A DNA stretch of 64,000 nt, from NCBI RefSeq assembly GCF_040545425.1, contig NZ_JBEPLW010000014.1. One strand, written 5' to 3'. The DNA comes from Bhargavaea ullalensis (GTDB lineage: Bacteria; Bacillota; Bacilli; Bacillales_A; Planococcaceae). Shown piece after piece: positions 26,176-33,030 of the stretch. Position numbers and translations under genes: made by a program. Within the stretch, counting starts at the first letter, position 1. Each line of letters begins with the position of its first letter. The notes under the pieces are model-generated. The model saw nothing but the letters and a program-made list of their open reading frames with translations, was not told the origin of the DNA and did no database searches.

Positions 26176-26661
26176 ATGAAGCTGCAAAAAATGTTCCAGA
26201 TGCAACACGAACTGGACCGGTATATCGAACAGGTGAACGGAGTGGAAGGGGAGCTGTTCCAGAAGAAAGTGCTGGCGCTCACCGTGGAACTCGCCGAGCT
26301 GGCCAATGAAACCCGGTGCTTCAAGTTCTGGAGCCGCAAAGGGCCTTCTCCGGATCCGGTCATCCTGGAGGAATACGTGGATTCGGTTCATTTCCTGCTG
26401 TCGCTCGGAATCCTGCAGGGGCTTGACGGACTGGAGGAATGGCCGGAGGGGGACGTTGCCGGCGATCTCACGTCGCTGTTCCTTCTCGCGCAAGGGCGGA
26501 TCCTGAAGTTTGCGGACAACCCGTCACCGGAGAATTACCGGGAAATCTGGATAGCCTACCGCGCAATCGCCCGGGAACTCGGTTTCGGGACAGAAGCCAT
26601 TGTGGATGCGTATGAAAGCAAAAATGAAGAGAATTACAATCGTCAGCGGCAGGGCTACTGA
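26176..26661 (+). CDS. dimeric dUTP diphosphatase (dUTPase-2 family)
   Basis: This 161-residue all-alpha dimeric dUTPase is related to MazG-type pyrophosphatases. It hydrolyses dUTP to dUMP and keeps uracil out of DNA. The metal-binding motif is split between ELAELANETRCFKFWS (residues about 38-53) and EEYVDSVHFLLSLG (about 66-79), giving the expected ExxE and ExxxD acids. The ATG at 26176 follows GTTGGGGGATG. Trimeric Dut has different motifs, so this call is distinct. Longer starts run back into the ysdB region. Confidence 0.87.
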   Translation: MKLQKMFQMQHELDRYIEQVNGVEGELFQKKVLALTVELAELANETRCFKFWSRKGPSPDPVILEEYVDSVHFLLSLGILQGLDGLEEWPEGDVAGDLTSLFLLAQGRILKFADNPSPENYREIWIAYRAIARELGFGTEAIVDAYESKNEENYNRQRQGY

Positions 26662-26694
26662 AAAGAGCGGGACAATATTTGATCCGCCGAAAAG

Positions 26695-26737
26695 AAGCAA
26701 GGAACCCGAATTTTCGGCGGTTCCTTGCTTTCTGTTT
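26695..26737. terminator. bidirectional terminator between dUTPase and DUF4097 genes
   Basis: A perfect 12-bp stem, AAGCAAGGAACC with GGTTCCTTGCTT, surrounds a 12-base loop. On the plus side TCTGTTT follows; on the minus side a T-rich CTTTTC follows. It serves both converging genes. Confidence 0.75.
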
Positions 26738-26754
26738 GATTAAGAGGCGCTTTT

Positions 26755-27810
26755 TCAACCTTGTTGGATGGAAATATGGCCGTTGTCTGTTTCAAGCCGG
26801 ACGGTATGGGAGCCGCTGCCGAAAGATTGTTCCGATTCGCTGCTTCCAAAAATATCCGGCTTGGCGTGGGTCGACCGGACCCGGATCACGGCATCCTGCG
26901 GCATTATGCGGGTCAGGACCCGGATGCTGCCGTTGGCGGTCTTCAGGTGGATGTTCCGGTCAAGATGGTCCGCGCTCAGCTCAATCCGGCCGTTATCGGT
27001 TTTTGCGGTTACATTTCCGTTGATGTCCGACAGAGTGATCCGTCCGTTGTCCGTTTCCGCAGCCAGATGATCGGCCCGGATGTCACTCAGTTCAATCCGC
27101 CCGTTGTCCGTAACGGCGGCAAATGAATCCGCTTCAATTTTGGACATTTCGATGCGCCCGTTGTCTGTCCGGGCAGACAGCGTGCCGAACGCGCAGGCTC
27201 TCATGCCGATCCGCCCGTTGCGGCTTTCCGCAGTCAGGGTCTTGGACAATAGATTCTCCGCAGAAATGATTCCGTTCGCCGTCTGGAGCCTCATCGATTC
27301 ATACAGCTTTTTGGGAAGATGGGCGACAAGCCGGACAGGGCGGGAGACGCTGCGGCGAAACCAGCTGGTAAGGGTGGGGTTGCCTTTAAGGGAGATGAGC
27401 AGCTGGTCATCCGTTACATCGGCATCAAATTTTACTTCACTCTGATCCCCGATCAATTCAAACCGGGTCACCGCATCATCGGAAGGCATGAGTTTCAGCT
27501 CTCCGACCCGGAGATCCGCAACCACCCGGCTGTATTCCTTTTGTCCAAGGCGGACAAGTTCATAGCGGGCGTCCTGCCGGCCGGTCACAGCTTCCTGTTC
27601 CGCAGCTGCGTATTCCGGATAGGCGGACAGGATGTCGCGGGCAATTTCATCAGCCTTGCCGAGCGAAGCGGCAATGTCCTGTTCACTTTTTCCCTCGCGC
27701 ATACCCTCTTCAAAGTACTCATCCAGGTCCTGGAGAATATCCGTGCGCTCCTCTGCGGGAAGTCTGCCAAGTTCCCGCTGAAGTTCTTCCAGAAACGCTT
27801 TTTTGTCCAT
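26755..27810 (-). CDS. HAAS/DUF1700 plus DUF4097 beta-helix protein
   Basis: This is a 351-residue two-part protein. Residues 1-75 form a helical HAAS/DUF1700-type domain (MDKKAFLEELQRELGRLP...ARDILSAYPEY), usually partnered with PadR regulators. Residues about 85-351 are a DUF4097 beta-helix with at least seven copies of a T-x-NGRI-x-S-type rung (for example TDNGRIELS). No TM or signal peptide is seen, so it probably works at the inner membrane face or cytoplasm. B. subtilis LiaG and YvlB share the DUF4097 fold and belong to envelope-stress modules. It is the second gene behind padR, with TGATG overlap. Confidence 0.85.
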   Translation of the reverse strand: MDKKAFLEELQRELGRLPAEERTDILQDLDEYFEEGMREGKSEQDIAASLGKADEIARDILSAYPEYAAAEQEAVTGRQDARYELVRLGQKEYSRVVADLRVGELKLMPSDDAVTRFELIGDQSEVKFDADVTDDQLLISLKGNPTLTSWFRRSVSRPVRLVAHLPKKLYESMRLQTANGIISAENLLSKTLTAESRNGRIGMRACAFGTLSARTDNGRIEMSKIEADSFAAVTDNGRIELSDIRADHLAAETDNGRITLSDINGNVTAKTDNGRIELSADHLDRNIHLKTANGSIRVLTRIMPQDAVIRVRSTHAKPDIFGSSESEQSFGSGSHTVRLETDNGHISIQQG

Positions 27811-28124
27811 CAGTTGATCCCCCCGATTAATTCATTCACTTTTTGGCTGAACTCCCGCCACTCTGCCAGCAGTTCCTCCAGGTAGCCTCTGCCTGCGTCC
27901 GTCAGCCTGTAATACTTCCTCGGCGGCCCTTCACTCGAATCCATTTGATAAGTATCGAAATAGCCTTCTTTTGTCAGCCGGCGCAACACGGTATAGACGG
28001 AGCCTTCCGAAACAGCGATCGCCCCGGAAATGACCTGGACGAGTTCATAGCCGTACCGGTCCTTTCTGCTGAGAAGAGAAAGAACACAGAGGTCGAGCAC
28101 GCCTTTTTTAAACTGGACGTTCAT
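27810..28124 (-). CDS. PadR family transcriptional regulator
   Basis: This is a 104-residue PadR-type winged-helix repressor. It has FKKGVLDLCVLSLLSRKDRYGYELVQ, then GSVYTVLRRLTKEGYFD (wing and recognition helix) and GPPRKYYRLTDAGRGYLEELL. This is the short PadR-s2 class that controls efflux or envelope operons. The ATG at 28124 has GGAGG upstream. It overlaps the DUF4097 gene by one base. The palindrome directly upstream strongly suggests autorepression. Confidence 0.92.
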   Translation of the reverse strand: MNVQFKKGVLDLCVLSLLSRKDRYGYELVQVISGAIAVSEGSVYTVLRRLTKEGYFDTYQMDSSEGPPRKYYRLTDAGRGYLEELLAEWREFSQKVNELIGGIN

Positions 28125-28142
28125 GGCCGAAGCCTCCTTCAA

Positions 28143-28203
28143 GGTACTGTTCAACGAACAGTACCGATGAATTAACTGTAGCATCACTACTGTTCATTGG
28201 CAA
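28143..28203 (-). promoter_or_regulatory. padR promoter with overlapping palindromic operator
   Basis: On the minus strand TTGCCA (28198-28203) and TACAGT (28175-28180) are 17 bases apart. Just downstream, over the predicted start, is a perfect inverted repeat: GGTACTGTTC (28143-28152) and GAACAGTACC (28156-28165) around AAC. Partial copies of TACTGTTC lie near 28188 and 28205. It is a probable PadR operator for autorepression of padR and its partner. Confidence 0.75.
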
Positions 28204-28233
28204 GTACTGTGCGAAAAAAACGGCAGCCGAAGA

Positions 28234-28782
28234 TCAGCTGCCGAGCATAAAGGAACGGACCGTTTCATACTTCGGGTTGAGGGCAGGATGAATGGTGAAC
28301 AGTTGAAAGGATTGAACGGAAACGGAAATCGGTCCGAGCGGTTCGGGCGAAAATTCAAGCCGTTCGTCGGTCTTTCTTTTTTTCGCGATGGTGACATGGG
28401 GAGTAAACTGCTTACCCTCCGGTGGCAGGCCGAGCGATCGGCCCACCGCACGCGTTACATCCTGCTGAAGCAGTTGCAGCGGCCGGCTTTCTTCAAGACC
28501 GAGATAGACGACCCTCGGCCCGGTCTTTGGACCGAAGAAGTCAAAGCGGTCGAGCCGGATTTCAAAGGGCCGGTGGCTGAGCGCCGCTTCCTGAAGGGAT
28601 TCTTCCAGGTCCTCCAGCTTCTGCTCATCCATGCTGCCGATGAAAAAGAGCGTCACGTGCAAATCATCGGGATGGGGAATAGCCTTATATCGTTCCCGGA
28701 GATTTTCGGACTGTTGAAATTGGCCGGCAACCGGATGCACCTGCTTGGGCATCCGAATCCCGACAAAGTAATGGGCGGGCAT
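28234..28782 (-). CDS. thpR: RNA 2',3'-cyclic phosphodiesterase (2'-5' RNA ligase family)
   Basis: This is a 2H-phosphoesterase superfamily protein of 182 residues. The two catalytic His-x-Thr motifs are HVTLFF near residue 42 and HVTIAKKR near 129. ThpR opens RNA 2',3'-cyclic phosphates; the reported 2'-5' ligase activity is secondary. The start at 28782 has a GGAAAGGAG site. The frame from 28809 adds nine residues without a site. Its stop is 69 bases before the padR promoter, on the same strand. Confidence 0.9.
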   Translation of the reverse strand: MPAHYFVGIRMPKQVHPVAGQFQQSENLRERYKAIPHPDDLHVTLFFIGSMDEQKLEDLEESLQEAALSHRPFEIRLDRFDFFGPKTGPRVVYLGLEESRPLQLLQQDVTRAVGRSLGLPPEGKQFTPHVTIAKKRKTDERLEFSPEPLGPISVSVQSFQLFTIHPALNPKYETVRSFMLGS

Positions 28783-28977
28783 TTGCTTTGCTCCTTTCCG
28801 GGGTTTCACGTCTAACCTTTATTGTAGCCGTATTCAGCCGAAACAACCAAATCGGCAAAATATCCGATTCATTTATTCATCAAACACAGTTGAATGTAAA
28901 AATAAATGAAGCCTTCTGCGGAGCGTGCTATGATGAAGAAGAGAAAAACCTTGGTGAAGAATGAAGGAGGGGGCCGG

Positions 28978-29418
28978 GTGAACTGGGATCAAAGGGCATT
29001 CGGGCATCGGTTGCGTGCGCTCCGGGAACAGCTCGGTCTGTCGATGCTGGCGTTCGGCCGTGAAATCGGCACATCCGCCAGCAGGATTAAGCACTGGGAG
29101 GAAGGGAAAAGTGCGCCGACTGCCGGATGGGTCGTCAAGATCAGTGGCCGCTTCGGCGTTTCGGCAGACAGTCTGCTCATGGGAGAAACGGAAGAGGGCG
29201 AAGAACGGGATCCCGGGCTGCCCATGGCTGTCCGTCAAAAAACGGATTCCCTGGAACATCTGCTGGAGATGATGGAAGCCCTTCCGGATCATGAATTTGC
29301 GGGAGTGGGCGGGAAAGAGCGGATGATTCTTGAGATTTCATCCAGGCTGCCTGTGTTATCACACGGAGATCTCAATGAAATTTTTGTGCTGACAGCGTTG
29401 AAATCCCGCTCGCGTTAG
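28978..29418 (+). CDS. XRE family helix-turn-helix protein
   Basis: This is a 146-residue protein with an N-terminal Cro/CI HTH (about 8-62). HRLRALREQLGLSMLAFGREIG and TSASRIKHWEEGKSAPTAGWVVKIS are typical. The C-terminal half (about 75-146) is acidic and shows no recognised domain. The start is GTG at 28978 behind GAAGGAGGG; the frame from 28906 lacks a site. It stands alone, divergent from thpR. The target is unknown. Confidence 0.8.
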   Translation: MNWDQRAFGHRLRALREQLGLSMLAFGREIGTSASRIKHWEEGKSAPTAGWVVKISGRFGVSADSLLMGETEEGEERDPGLPMAVRQKTDSLEHLLEMMEALPDHEFAGVGGKERMILEISSRLPVLSHGDLNEIFVLTALKSRSR

Positions 29419-29500
29419 CAAGAACCGGCATCGCTGTTGGACAGGAGCCGGGCCATCCCTTAAGATGGAACGAGACGACCAGGGTAGAGGAGGAGATCGA

Positions 29501-30175
29501 ATGAAATTATACCAGGTGCGCAAGGGACAGTTCGTCTTCTATGAGAACGAACTGTACAAAGTGTACTCCATCAACCCGCTGGCCAGAAAATCGGTTCACA
29601 TGTACAGAGTGAAGGACATGGAACAGGCCACGGGCAAAGCGGATGAACTCACTTATCACCGTCCGCAGCATATGGACTCATTCATGTTCTACGGCAAACG
29701 CTATACGCTTCGGGAGGACCGGGAGCCGGAAGTCGACGGTTTTGTGCTGGTGACCAAGCCGGATCCCGAGCCGATGAGCCACTATGGGCTCAACGAATTT
29801 GAGAAAGTGGATCAGCTGGAAGGGAAAACGGTTCTCACCTCGCGTCAGAATATCATTAAGCGCAAAGAATTCATCGTCATGTCCGATGGCATGGACGAGG
29901 GCGCACGCGATATTTCCTACCAGAACCCGGAGATCGTGACCGAGGACCAGCTGGAGGCGGACAGGCGACTTGAGCGCAAGCTGTCCCGGGAACAGGAGAT
30001 CCAGCCGAACATCGGCGACATTTACCTGAACCTCCATGACGGCAGCCGTTCGATGGTCGTGGCAGTCGTGGAAGACGACGTCTATCTAGGCCACGGAGAA
30101 AAATTCCCGATCCGGGAGCTGCTCAACTCTGATCATTGGACACTCGTTTATGTGAATACGGATTTCGTCCTGTAA
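29501..30175 (+). CDS. conserved hypothetical protein, soluble
   Basis: I do not recognise this 224-residue protein. It is soluble and charged, without TM or signal. Two regions look like small beta barrels: residues 1-45 (MKLYQVRKGQFVFYENELYK) and about 170-220 (IGDIYLNLHDGSRSMVVAVV). They are joined by an acidic helical stretch rich in Glu and Arg (EDQLEADRRLERKLSREQE). AGGAGGAG precedes the ATG at 29501; the frame from 29465 lacks a site. It is monocistronic with its own strong terminator. Confidence 0.75.
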   Translation: MKLYQVRKGQFVFYENELYKVYSINPLARKSVHMYRVKDMEQATGKADELTYHRPQHMDSFMFYGKRYTLREDREPEVDGFVLVTKPDPEPMSHYGLNEFEKVDQLEGKTVLTSRQNIIKRKEFIVMSDGMDEGARDISYQNPEIVTEDQLEADRRLERKLSREQEIQPNIGDIYLNLHDGSRSMVVAVVEDDVYLGHGEKFPIRELLNSDHWTLVYVNTDFVL

Positions 30176-30182
30176 ACATGGG

Positions 30183-30217
30183 ATCCCCCGGCCGATTTGA
30201 GGCCGGGGGATTTTTTT
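30183..30217 (+). terminator. terminator after the 29501-30175 gene
   Basis: ATCCCCCGGCC (30183-30193) pairs perfectly with GGCCGGGGGAT (30201-30211), followed by seven T. Confidence 0.9.
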
Positions 30218-30233
30218 AGGCTGAACGGCCCGC

Positions 30234-30360
30234 TCCGCTTTTGTTTCGTCTGGCTGCGGGCGGTAGGGGCTCGGGGTCACAAGCCATGCCGCGCCGCGGA
30301 TCAGGATCCGCTCTGCGTCCTGTCTTGTGCCCGACGCCCCTGATCAACCGCCCTCCGCTT
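30234..30360. repeat. intergenic palindromic element with flanking direct repeats
   Basis: This fills the gap between a plus-strand terminator and ypsA. Outer direct repeats CTCCGCTTTTGTT occur at both ends (near 30234 and 30349). Inside, GGGCGG, GGGGC and TCACAAG are mirrored by CTTGTG, GCCCC and CCGCCC, giving a long imperfect hairpin. The centre has the palindrome GCGGATC-AG-GATCCGC. From memory, elements carrying AAAAGCGGAG are common between genes in Bacillaceae; this is unverified. It also lies 3' of ypsA, so it could act as its terminator. Confidence 0.5.
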
Positions 30361-30363
30361 TTG

Positions 30364-30924
30364 TTAGTCCCATTTTTCTGTTTGCATGTCTTCGGCGGTG
30401 AGTTGGAGGTCGAAGGCGTTGAGGGTGAGGAGTTCGAAGTCGCCGGCATCGGCGCGTTGTTCGGCGAGGCGTTTCATCCACTTGGGAGAGCCTTCGTTCT
30501 CCTCATCATATACGAACAGGATGCCGTCTGAGTTGCGGAGGAGGAATTTGTCGCGCTCTGAAAATTGCCACGGAGCTTCATACGGCCGGTTGGTGAGCAC
30601 GGTCGTGAAATCAGCCTGTGCCATGACGGATTCGAATGCGGCTTTTTTATTGTCGTTCCATTTTTCTTCCTGTCCGAGGAATGGCAGGATGACGGCAACC
30701 TGGAGCCCGGGATAGTCCTCCTGAAGTTCGAATGCCTCTTCGGCCGCCCATGTTTCCACGCCGGGCTGTCCGCTGATGATCACCCACTCAAGCCCTTCAT
30801 CTTCGATCAGCCCACGCATCCGGTCGGACAGCGCCCGCTTGATGACCGCCACGCCGGGGTGTTTGTCATTGAAGATTCCAAGTTCGTGCGGTTTGTAGCC
30901 TGTCACCACAAGGCGCTTCAGCAT
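30364..30924 (-). CDS. ypsA: YpsA-like DUF1273 (SLOG superfamily) protein
   Basis: This 186-residue member of the DUF1273/YpsA family has a SLOG-type Rossmann fold, a superfamily linked to nucleotide ligand sensing. In B. subtilis and S. aureus, YpsA is tied to oxidative stress and cell division and lies near gpsB; gpsB is not adjacent here. RLVVTGYKPHELGIF is the family N-terminus. GLEWVIISGQPGVETWAAEEA supplies the glycine-rich SLOG loop. GILFVYDEENEGSPKW is also conserved. The start at 30924 has AAGGATG; the track of sequence up to 31122 is leader RNA rather than protein. Confidence 0.9.
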   Translation of the reverse strand: MLKRLVVTGYKPHELGIFNDKHPGVAVIKRALSDRMRGLIEDEGLEWVIISGQPGVETWAAEEAFELQEDYPGLQVAVILPFLGQEEKWNDNKKAAFESVMAQADFTTVLTNRPYEAPWQFSERDKFLLRNSDGILFVYDEENEGSPKWMKRLAEQRADAGDFELLTLNAFDLQLTAEDMQTEKWD

Positions 30925-30963
30925 ATGGATCATCCTTTCGTCGATGATGTATGTATTGAGCAT

Positions 30964-31141
30964 ATAATAAAAACGGCCAGCCCGATGGACGGACTGGCCG
31001 GTGGCATTCATTAGGAAAGCCGCATTGCCGTAGGAAATTAAAAAGTTTAAAACCGTCACTCCACTAAGTGGGTGTCGCGGGGATGTTCCTGCCCGTCTCC
31101 GGATAAATCCGGAGCCTATCATTCCGATCCCGTTTTAAACT
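30964..31141 (-). promoter_or_regulatory. riboswitch-like ypsA leader with terminator
   Basis: On the minus strand, AGTTTAAAAC (31141-31132) and GTTTTAAACT (31053-31044) form a perfect 10-bp closing stem. Inside lie CTCCGGA-TTTA-TCCGGAG (31114-31097), a GGGAT/ATCCC pairing, and a small CCACTTAGTGG hairpin, i.e. a three-way junction. About 45 bases later comes CGGCCAG...CTGGCCG (31000-30974) followed by TTTTTATT, an intrinsic terminator 40 bases before the ypsA start. It resembles an aptamer plus expression platform. I matched it to no known class. A separate ~190-nt small RNA is the alternative. Confidence 0.5.
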
Positions 31142-31287
31142 CCCTATTTCAGCTCAAAGGTTAAACTTTATAATCGATACGGGCAACGCAGCCTGTATTA
31201 AGAGTATAGATCATCGGGCCGCCGGATGCAATGGGAATGCCTGGATTTATTTTCGGGATTCTGTTGCCGGTCCGGAAATCGCATACA

Positions 31288-31296
31288 TGTTATAAT
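31288..31296 (+). promoter_or_regulatory. extended -10 promoter for the VOC gene
   Basis: TGTTATAAT (TGN plus TATAAT) lies 31 bases upstream of the TTG start at 31327. A TTGCCG at 31264-31269 is too far for a normal -35. Confidence 0.5.
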
Positions 31297-31326
31297 GAAG
31301 GCAACAAGAAAGTCGAGGTGGACGGG

Positions 31327-31992
31327 TTGTTCAAGTCGGTACGATTCTATACAAACCGGTTGGCCGCAATGCGGCGTTTTTACGGAAATATTTTGGAACT
31401 TGAGATTTCGGAGCGGCTGGAAGACAGCTTCACGGTCAAAATCGGCGGGACGGATGTCACATTTGTCGCGTCCGAGCGTCCGTCCTTTTATCATTTCGCA
31501 ATCAATATTCCGGGCAATCAATTCACGATGCTGAAATACTGGGTGAAGGACCGGGTGCCGCTCAACTGGGACGGCGGGGTTGACGAAGTGTATTTCCGGA
31601 GTTTTGACGCGGACTCCATGTATTTTGAAGATCCATCGGGAAATATCGTCGAGCTGATCGGCCGGAGAAAGAAAGACCTGTTCGGAGATGTGTCCAGGGC
31701 TTCGTTCCTGAACATCAGCGAGGTCGGGGTCGTTCCCCAAGATGTCGTGAAGGCGGGAACGGAGTTGCAGAAGGCAGGCATTCCCCTCAGGGGCGGCACA
31801 GACGTCGATCCGGACAGCCTGAACTTCCTCGGCCGCGGCGAGACCTTTTTTGTGCTCGTGCCAGAAGGGCGCCGCTGGTATTTCTCCAAAAGGACATCCG
31901 AAATCCATCCGCTTGAAGCCTTGCTGGACGACGGGCTTTTGGTCCGCCTGGACGAAGCAGGGGAATTGGCCGTGTCCGACACGGAAGATTGA
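31327..31992 (+). CDS. VOC (glyoxalase/dioxygenase) superfamily protein
   Basis: This is a 221-residue vicinal-oxygen-chelate fold protein. The N-terminal half has VRFYTNRLAAMRRFYGNILELEI, the FYGxxL pattern of VOC domains, and MYFEDPSGNIVELIGRR, with the metal-site Glu in the last strand. The C-terminal half may be a second degenerate module. The substrate is unknown. The start is TTG at 31327, preceded by GAGGTGG. The upstream ATG-like frame at 31231 covers the promoter. A small zinc-ribbon gene and fnr follow on the same strand. Confidence 0.78.
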   Translation: MFKSVRFYTNRLAAMRRFYGNILELEISERLEDSFTVKIGGTDVTFVASERPSFYHFAINIPGNQFTMLKYWVKDRVPLNWDGGVDEVYFRSFDADSMYFEDPSGNIVELIGRRKKDLFGDVSRASFLNISEVGVVPQDVVKAGTELQKAGIPLRGGTDVDPDSLNFLGRGETFFVLVPEGRRWYFSKRTSEIHPLEALLDDGLLVRLDEAGELAVSDTED

Positions 31993-32022
31993 AGGTTTGA
32001 CTGAAAGGTTGAGTGACATACT

Positions 32023-32178
32023 GTGGCAAGTCTGTTTGGGTTGTTTAAGAAGAAATGTGTGATCTGTCACCGGAAGACGTCGATGCTCCGACCTTATCGG
32101 AACGTCGGGGGTAAAACGGTGCTTGTCTGTCCGGCTTGTGCGGAATACGCGGAACGCCGTGCTTACCGGCGAGCCTAA
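32023..32178 (+). CDS. small zinc-ribbon protein (51 aa)
   Basis: This short open frame starts at GTG (32023) and ends at TAA (32176-32178). It encodes 51 residues beginning MASLFGLFKKKCVICHRKT and ending AYRRA. Two CxxC pairs, CVIC and CPAC about 27 residues apart, form a likely zinc ribbon. It is strongly basic otherwise. A weak AAAGGTTGAG lies upstream. It starts 31 bases after the VOC gene and ends 24 bases before the proposed fnr start, so all three may be one operon. No function is assigned. Confidence 0.6.
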   Translation: MASLFGLFKKKCVICHRKTSMLRPYRNVGGKTVLVCPACAEYAERRAYRRA

Positions 32179-32201
32179 AAGGAAACGGGGAGGGGTTCGG
32201 T

Positions 32202-32897
32202 ACGGAACAAAAACGTCAGGCGGAAGCCGGCCTGAAGGGACTGCTTCAAGCAAGCAGCGGCAGACAATTCATCAGGAAAGGTGAGTACCTTTTCCGGGAG
32301 GGGGAGCCGGCGGATGCGCTTTACTATGTGGACGGCGGGAAGATCCGCGTCGGAAAAGTGACGCCGGACGGAAGGGAACTGACATTCCGTCTTTGCGGAG
32401 CCGGTGACTTTATCGGTGAAGTGATGCCCTACTGCTCTCCGAGTGCCTACACGGTCGAAGCGAAGGCAACCGATGACACGCGGGTGGCGGTCATCCCGAA
32501 AGAGCCACTCGAGGAGCTGCTGTATCTGAACCCGGACCTGGCCGTCGCTTATATGCGCTGGACAGGTGTGCTGCATCAGCGGACCCAGTCCAAGTTCCGT
32601 GACCTGATCCTGCACGGGAAGAAAGGGGCACTTTATTCGACACTGATCAGGATGTCGAACAGCTACGGGATCCCGCAAAGCGACGGCAGTGTCCTGCTTA
32701 ACATTGAACTGACGAACCAGGAACTGGCCAATTATTGCGGGATGGCGAGGGAAGTGGCCAACCGGATGCTGGCCGCGCTAAAGAAAGACGAAAAGATCGC
32801 AATGGAAGACGGAAAAATCGTCTTGCTCGATGTTTCTTATCTCCGCCGGGAAATCCACTGTGAAAACTGTCCTTCTGAAATCTGTAATATCGAGTGA
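32202..32897 (+). CDS. fnr: Fnr-type Crp family regulator with C-terminal cysteine cluster
   Basis: This is a Crp/Fnr regulator of about 231 residues. A cNMP-type beta barrel (about 20-130) has GEYLFREGEPADALYYVDGGKIRVGK. The HTH includes LTNQELANYCGMAREVANRML, with Arg-Glu-x3-Arg as in Crp. The C-terminus CENCPSEIC has C-x2-C-x4-C spacing identical to B. subtilis Fnr, which binds an oxygen-sensitive [4Fe-4S] cluster there. The start is uncertain. TTG at 32136 has no ribosome site and overlaps the preceding gene, while ACG at 32202 lies five bases after GGGGAGGGG and gives the natural MEQKRQ start. ACG is rare, so either is possible. Confidence 0.85.
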   Translation, partial: TEQKRQAEAGLKGLLQASSGRQFIRKGEYLFREGEPADALYYVDGGKIRVGKVTPDGRELTFRLCGAGDFIGEVMPYCSPSAYTVEAKATDDTRVAVIPKEPLEELLYLNPDLAVAYMRWTGVLHQRTQSKFRDLILHGKKGALYSTLIRMSNSYGIPQSDGSVLLNIELTNQELANYCGMAREVANRMLAALKKDEKIAMEDGKIVLLDVSYLRREIHCENCPSEICNIE

Positions 32898-32930
32898 GGC
32901 GGCCCGCCAAAACGGCGGCCACTGAAAGAG

Positions 32931-32959
32931 AGCCAACACGGACTTGTGTTGGCTTTTTT
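32931..32959 (+). terminator. terminator after fnr
   Basis: AGCCAACAC pairs with GTGTTGGCT around GGACTT, followed by six T. The nearly identical AGCCAACAC arm recurs at the cba operon terminator. Confidence 0.88.
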
Positions 32960-33030
32960 CACGTCCAGAGACCATCTCTAATGGGAGCGTGTTCTGCGCG
33001 CTTCGCAAAAGTCATCCCGTTGCGGTTGCT

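Noticed and set aside
30964..31160. 6S RNA or RNase P RNA near ypsA
   Set aside because: The size is near that of 6S RNA, but the ends do not pair and the branched fold differs. RNase P RNA is about 400 nt with motifs not seen here.
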